Shown: one piece after another, positions 7,416-9,717 of the stretch
Layout: each line of letters starts with the position of its first letter
Position numbering within the stretch: position 1 is the first letter of the stretch
NCBI GenBank assembly: GCA_020445245.1
Contig: JAGRHB010000044.1
Span: 1-9,717, forward strand
Source of the DNA: Gammaproteobacteria bacterium
Lineage (GTDB): Bacteria; Pseudomonadota; Gammaproteobacteria; Chromatiales; Sedimenticolaceae
Direction of reading: 5' to 3'
DNA: 9,717 bases
Notes under the pieces: generated by a model
Told to the model about the DNA's origin: nothing
Database searches by the model: none
What the model saw: the letters and a program-made list of their open reading frames with translations, nothing else
Made by a program: the position numbers and the translations under genes

Positions 7416-7477
7416 GGTGTAGATGCGCGCGGCGGCATGCACCCAGCCCCGTTGACGCCGCCGCGCGCATTTACCCC
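7416..7477. terminator. Strong hairpin after nhaD, probable transcription stop without T-run
   Basis: ATGCGCGCGGCGGC at 7423-7436 and its exact reverse complement at 7457-7470 form a perfect 14-base stem around a 20-base loop. The stem extends outward by four more pairs (7419-7422 with 7471-7474, one of them G-U) and, after a mismatch, two G-C pairs. It begins 22 bases after the nhaD stop and ends well before the mtnB ribosome binding site, which suits a terminator or mRNA 3'-end stabiliser. There is no T-run on either strand, so it is not a classical intrinsic terminator. Confidence 0.55.
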
Positions 7478-7517
7478 CGCAGCGGTCAGTGACACACAAC
7501 GGCCCCCGCTTTGTTGA

Positions 7518-7523
7518 TATATT
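7518..7523 (+). promoter_or_regulatory. Possible -10 element for the mtn operon
   Basis: TATATT lies in the only AT-rich patch between the post-nhaD hairpin and mtnB. No good -35 hexamer is found 16-18 bases upstream, so the call is weak. If correct, the leader before the mtnB ribosome binding site (AGGTGA, 7540-7545) is very short, leaving no room for a riboswitch. Confidence 0.25.
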
Positions 7524-7553
7524 TCCGCCCCAGATCCACAGGTGAGCGGACCG

Positions 7554-8156
7554 ATGAGCGACTTCCTGCAACGCGCCGAAGAACTGGTCGAGGTCGGGCG
7601 TTCCCTGTACGGCCGTGACATGGTGCCTGCGACCAGTGGCAACTTCTCGGCCAGGCTCAGCGACGGTACTTTCGCAGTGACGGTTTCCGGTCGCCACAAG
7701 GGCAAGCTCACGGTCGCCGATATCATGCGCATCGACGCCGACGGCCGTTCGCTGGACGGACGCCGGCCATCTGCCGAAACCGGCCTACATACCCAGATCT
7801 ATGCGCGATTTCCACAGGCCCGGGTGGTACTGCATCCGCATTCGGTGAATGCGACGGTGCTGTCGATGATGTCGTCTGACTCACTGCTGTTGCAGGACTA
7901 CGAACTGCTCAAGGCTTTCCCCGGCGTGGACACGCATGACTGCTGCGTGCGTATCCCGGTATTCGGCAACGACCAGGATATCGCCCGGCTCGCCGCCACC
8001 GTCGATGCACACCTGGCCGGGCACTGCGATGCGCCCGGCTACCTTATCCGGGGGCACGGCTTCTACACCTGGGGCGATTCGATGGAGGATGCCCTGCGCC
8101 ACGTCGAGGCCTTTGAGTTCCTCTTTACCTGCGAACTGCGTATGCGAGGCAAGTGA
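7554..8156 (+). CDS. mtnB: Methylthioribulose-1-phosphate dehydratase
   Basis: Class II aldolase-family Zn enzyme that dehydrates 5-methylthioribulose-1-phosphate to 2,3-diketo-5-methylthiopentyl-1-phosphate in the methionine salvage pathway, in the cytoplasm. 200 residues, near the usual length. ATG 7554 is preceded by AGGTGA at 7540-7545 with 8-base spacing. The in-frame GTG at 7542 is part of that site and is rejected as start. Visible are TSGNFSAR at 27-34 (phosphate-binding region of the fold), the probable Zn ligands H94 and H96 in LHPHSVNAT and H168 in RGHGFYTWG, and E117 close to the position of the catalytic Glu of the family. WGDSMEDALRHVEAFEFL at 173-190 is the typical C-terminal block. 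It is first in a tight three-gene operon: one base separates its stop from the mtnD start. Confidence 0.95.
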   Translation: MSDFLQRAEELVEVGRSLYGRDMVPATSGNFSARLSDGTFAVTVSGRHKGKLTVADIMRIDADGRSLDGRRPSAETGLHTQIYARFPQARVVLHPHSVNATVLSMMSSDSLLLQDYELLKAFPGVDTHDCCVRIPVFGNDQDIARLAATVDAHLAGHCDAPGYLIRGHGFYTWGDSMEDALRHVEAFEFLFTCELRMRGK

Positions 8157-8157
8157 A

Positions 8158-8715
8158 ATGACCGCATTGACCATCCAGAACGCCGACGGCCGGACACTGC
8201 AGACCCTCCGCGATCACGCGGCAATCGCCGCAGCACTCGGAGAGCTGGGCGTGCAATTCGAGCGCTGGCAGGCCGAGCAACCGCTGCCAATCGATGCCGA
8301 CCAGGCGGCAGTGCTGGCGGCATATCGCGAGGATATCGAGAAGCTCAGTGCACAATACGGCTTCCAGTCTGTCGATGTCGTCGCGCTCGGGGCCGATCAC
8401 CCGCAGAAGGCGGAGATGCGCCAGAAGTTCCTGAACGAGCATACACATGCCGATTTCGAGGTGCGTTTCTTCGTCGATGGCAGCGGCCTGTTCTATCTGC
8501 ACGTCGGTGACAGGGTCTACCTGGTGTTGTGCGAAAAGGGCGACCTGATCAGCGTGCCGGCCAATACCACGCACTGGTTCGACATGGGCGCAAATCCACG
8601 CTTCAAATGCATCCGTTTCTTCACCGCACCGGATGGCTGGGTCGGTGAATTCACCGGCAGCGACATCGCTGCGCGTTTTCCCGATTTCGACACCTTCGTA
8701 GCCGGCCTCGCATGA
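8158..8715 (+). CDS. mtnD: Acireductone dioxygenase
   Basis: Cupin metalloenzyme acting on the acireductone of methionine salvage. The Fe form gives 2-keto-4-methylthiobutyrate (the methionine precursor) plus formate, and the Ni form gives methylthiopropionate, CO and formate. Which metal is used cannot be read from sequence. 185 residues, family length. The metal ligands are all present: H95, H97 and E101 in EHTHADFE, and H139 in ANTTHWFD, with the same spacing as in the Klebsiella enzyme. EVRFFVDGSGLFYLHVGD at 101-118 is characteristic. ATG 8158 is one base after the mtnB stop and near the only resemblance-consistent N-terminus, although the frame opens further upstream inside mtnB. Its end overlaps the mtnC start by four bases (ATGA), which suggests translational coupling. 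The EHTHADFE motif differs slightly from the common EHTHxEDE form but keeps the ligands. Confidence 0.96.
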   Translation: MTALTIQNADGRTLQTLRDHAAIAAALGELGVQFERWQAEQPLPIDADQAAVLAAYREDIEKLSAQYGFQSVDVVALGADHPQKAEMRQKFLNEHTHADFEVRFFVDGSGLFYLHVGDRVYLVLCEKGDLISVPANTTHWFDMGANPRFKCIRFFTAPDGWVGEFTGSDIAARFPDFDTFVAGLA

Positions 8716-9386
8716 TCGAGGCAATCCTGACCGACATCGAGGGGACCACGTCATCGCTTTCATTCGTAAAGGATGTGCTGTTTCCTTACGCACGCGGGAA
8801 CCTGCACGATTTCGTGTATGCGCATGCCGACGAGCGAGCGGTCAGGCAGGCGCTGGACGATGTCGACAATGCGGTCGGCCGCCTGCTGAGCACCGAGGAG
8901 GCAATCGACCAGCTGATTGCGTGGATTGACCAGGATCGCAAGATCACGCCACTGAAAGTTCTGCAGGGATTGATCTGGGAGGCCGGCTATCGCGATGGTG
9001 ACTTTCACGGCCACGTCTACGCCGATGCGGTCGACCAGCTGCGCCGCTGGCAGGCGGCAGGCCTACGCCTTTACGTCTACTCGTCCGGTTCCGTGTACGC
9101 ACAGAAGCTGTTGTTCGGCCACACGGCCCATGGCGATCTCAACCCGCTGTTCAGCGGCTATTTCGACACCCTGATCGGTGCCAAGACAGATGCCGCGTCG
9201 TATCGGCGTATCGCCGAACGCATCGGCCTGCCGGCCGCATCGATCCTGTTCCTGTCGGATATCCCCCCCGAGCTCGACGCGGCGCGCGATGCAGGCATGG
9301 CAACCACCCAACTGGTGCGCGACACCGTCACCGCGCATTCGACGCATCCTCGCGCTACCCGGTTCGACGAAATCAGGGTCGGTTGA
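8712..9386 (+). CDS. mtnC: Enolase-phosphatase E1
   Basis: Haloacid-dehalogenase-family bifunctional enzyme that enolises 2,3-diketo-5-methylthiopentyl-1-phosphate and removes the phosphate, giving the acireductone used by MtnD. 224 residues, family length. Motif I is TDIEGTTSS at 7-15, with nucleophile D8 and E10 in place of the usual second Asp, which is typical of this family. Motif II is YSSGS at 123-127, motif III the Lys at 158 in GAKTD, and motif IV FLSDIPPELDAA at 180-191 with D183. The ATG overlaps the mtnD stop in an ATGA junction. Genes for the earlier salvage steps (mtnA, and mtnP or mtnK) are not in the window. The operon order mtnB-mtnD-mtnC is, to my knowledge, also found in Pseudomonas. 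Confidence 0.96.
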   Translation: MIEAILTDIEGTTSSLSFVKDVLFPYARGNLHDFVYAHADERAVRQALDDVDNAVGRLLSTEEAIDQLIAWIDQDRKITPLKVLQGLIWEAGYRDGDFHGHVYADAVDQLRRWQAAGLRLYVYSSGSVYAQKLLFGHTAHGDLNPLFSGYFDTLIGAKTDAASYRRIAERIGLPAASILFLSDIPPELDAARDAGMATTQLVRDTVTAHSTHPRATRFDEIRVG

Positions 9387-9418
9387 GCGGTGCTGTGGCG
9401 GGTAATTTCGCGGGGTAT

Positions 9419-9438
9419 CGGGTCACCGTTGTGACCCG
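9419..9438. terminator. Hairpin after mtnC, possible 3' end of the mtn transcript
   Basis: CGGGTCAC and GTGACCCG form a perfect 8-base stem closed by the tetraloop CGTT, 32 bases after the mtnC stop. The position suits an operon end, but no T-run follows, so it could equally be a protein-binding dyad. Confidence 0.4.
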
Positions 9439-9474
9439 TCCCGGCGATGAATTCCTGCTCTGCAAATAAGCACC

Positions 9475-9493
9475 AGTTGTGCCAAAGTTGTGC
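9475..9493. repeat. Direct repeat AGTTGTGC, two copies 11 bases apart
   Basis: AGTTGTGC occurs at 9475-9482 and again at 9486-9493. The 11-base period places both copies on the same face of the helix, as in tandem regulator sites. The second copy runs into an imperfect hairpin (9490-9514: GTGC-A-GGCG pairing with CGCC-G-GCAC). Confidence 0.4.
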
Positions 9494-9519
9494 AGGCGCC
9501 CGGCCCGCCGGCACAGATC

Positions 9520-9534
9520 CTGCCGTTACGGCAG
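9520..9534. promoter_or_regulatory. 15-base palindrome upstream of gnd, candidate operator
   Basis: CTGCCGT-T-ACGGCAG is a perfect 7-base inverted repeat with a single central base. It is followed directly by the overlapping palindrome GCAGCGCTGC at 9531-9540, and the half site ACGGCAG recurs at about 9551-9557. A palindrome with almost no loop is better explained as a dimeric-protein site than as an RNA hairpin. It lies about 110 bases before gnd. The binding protein is unknown. Confidence 0.4.
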
Positions 9535-9640
9535 CGCTGCAGCAAAGGCAACGGCAGTGGAACAATAGCGCGCACGTTTTTTGCAGACATCCGATTCACG
9601 GCCCCCGGCCGCACCCACAACAGGCAACGGAACAAGAACT

Positions 9641-9717
9641 ATGCCCTCCGACATCGCCGTCTACGGTCTCGGCGTCATGGGACGCAATATCGCCCTCAAC
9701 ATGCTCGACCATGGACT
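9641..9717 (+). CDS. gnd: 6-phosphogluconate dehydrogenase, N-terminal fragment
   Basis: Only the first 25 codons are present, cut by the window end. They read MPSDIAVYGLGVMGRNIALN then MLDHG. The GLGVMG at residues 9-14 is the NADP-binding GxGxxG loop, and VMGRNxALN matches the start of bacterial Gnd (E. coli has AVMGRNLALN). The enzyme oxidises 6-phosphogluconate to ribulose-5-phosphate with NADP in the pentose phosphate pathway. ATG 9641 has a modest ribosome binding site, GGAA at 9629-9632. Members of the wider beta-hydroxyacid dehydrogenase family share the loop, but the RNxALN continuation favours Gnd. It is separated from mtnC by 254 bases and is probably its own transcription unit. 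Confidence 0.85.
   Translation, partial: MPSDIAVYGLGVMGRNIALNMLDHG

Larger units (their letters stand above)
9387..9640. other. Structured non-coding region between mtnC and gnd
   Basis: No credible gene is seen in these 254 bases. The stretch holds three dyads and one direct repeat, listed separately, spaced through 9419-9534. A run of six T (about 9580-9586) follows, but the GC-rich bases before it form no clear hairpin, so no intrinsic terminator is called. AACAAT near 9562 could be a -10 for gnd, without a good -35. The region probably carries the end of the mtn transcript and the gnd promoter with its control sites. Confidence 0.5.

Noticed and set aside
9576..9590. T-run after GCGCGCACG as a terminator
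   Set aside because: No stable hairpin precedes the T-run, so it is not a supported intrinsic terminator.

Overview
The window reads as ordinary chromosome of a high-GC gammaproteobacterium. This is judged from the protein sequences: an ArgA of the long kinase-plus-acetyltransferase type, a gammaproteobacterial-style ArgE, NhaD, and a compact mtnB-mtnD-mtnC cluster. NhaD together with a likely anion permease fits a marine or saline habitat, possibly the Chromatiales or sulfur-oxidiser part of the group, but lineage and habitat are inference. I see no insertion sequence, CRISPR array, tRNA, rRNA or phage gene.

Layout. (1) 3-2341: the 3' part of argE, then argA, both on the plus strand. They are the deacetylating and acetylating steps of arginine synthesis. 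(2) 2504-2650: an unannotated-looking 48-residue single-pass membrane protein with a very good Shine-Dalgarno site. (3) 2661-3566: a LysR-type regulator on the minus strand, divergent from (4) 3829-5865, an SLC13/DASS-type permease with two central RCK_C (TrkA_C) domains. It is followed on the same strand by (5) 5946-7394, an NhaD-type Na+/H+ antiporter. The divergent region 3567-3828 carries two related dyads built on CCATAT/ATATGG, one lying over the regulator's start codon. (6) 7416-7477: a strong hairpin after nhaD. (7) 7554-9386: mtnB, mtnD, mtnC, tightly packed (1-nt gap and a 4-nt overlap), three steps of methionine salvage from methylthioribulose-1-phosphate. (8) 9387-9640: a non-coding stretch unusually rich in dyads and a direct repeat. 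(9) 9641 to the end: the start of a 6-phosphogluconate dehydrogenase gene (gnd).

How they may work together. ArgA and ArgE belong to one pathway, and the mtn genes to another. The LysR gene, the permease and NhaD look like one regulatory unit: a regulator divergent from a permease that may be Na+-coupled, next to a Na+ exporter. That Na+-circuit idea is inference, and the substrate of the permease cannot be read from the sequence. No clearly new multi-gene system is visible. The items most worth a second look are the LysR/permease/NhaD unit with its dyads, the small membrane protein, and the two structured intergenic regions.
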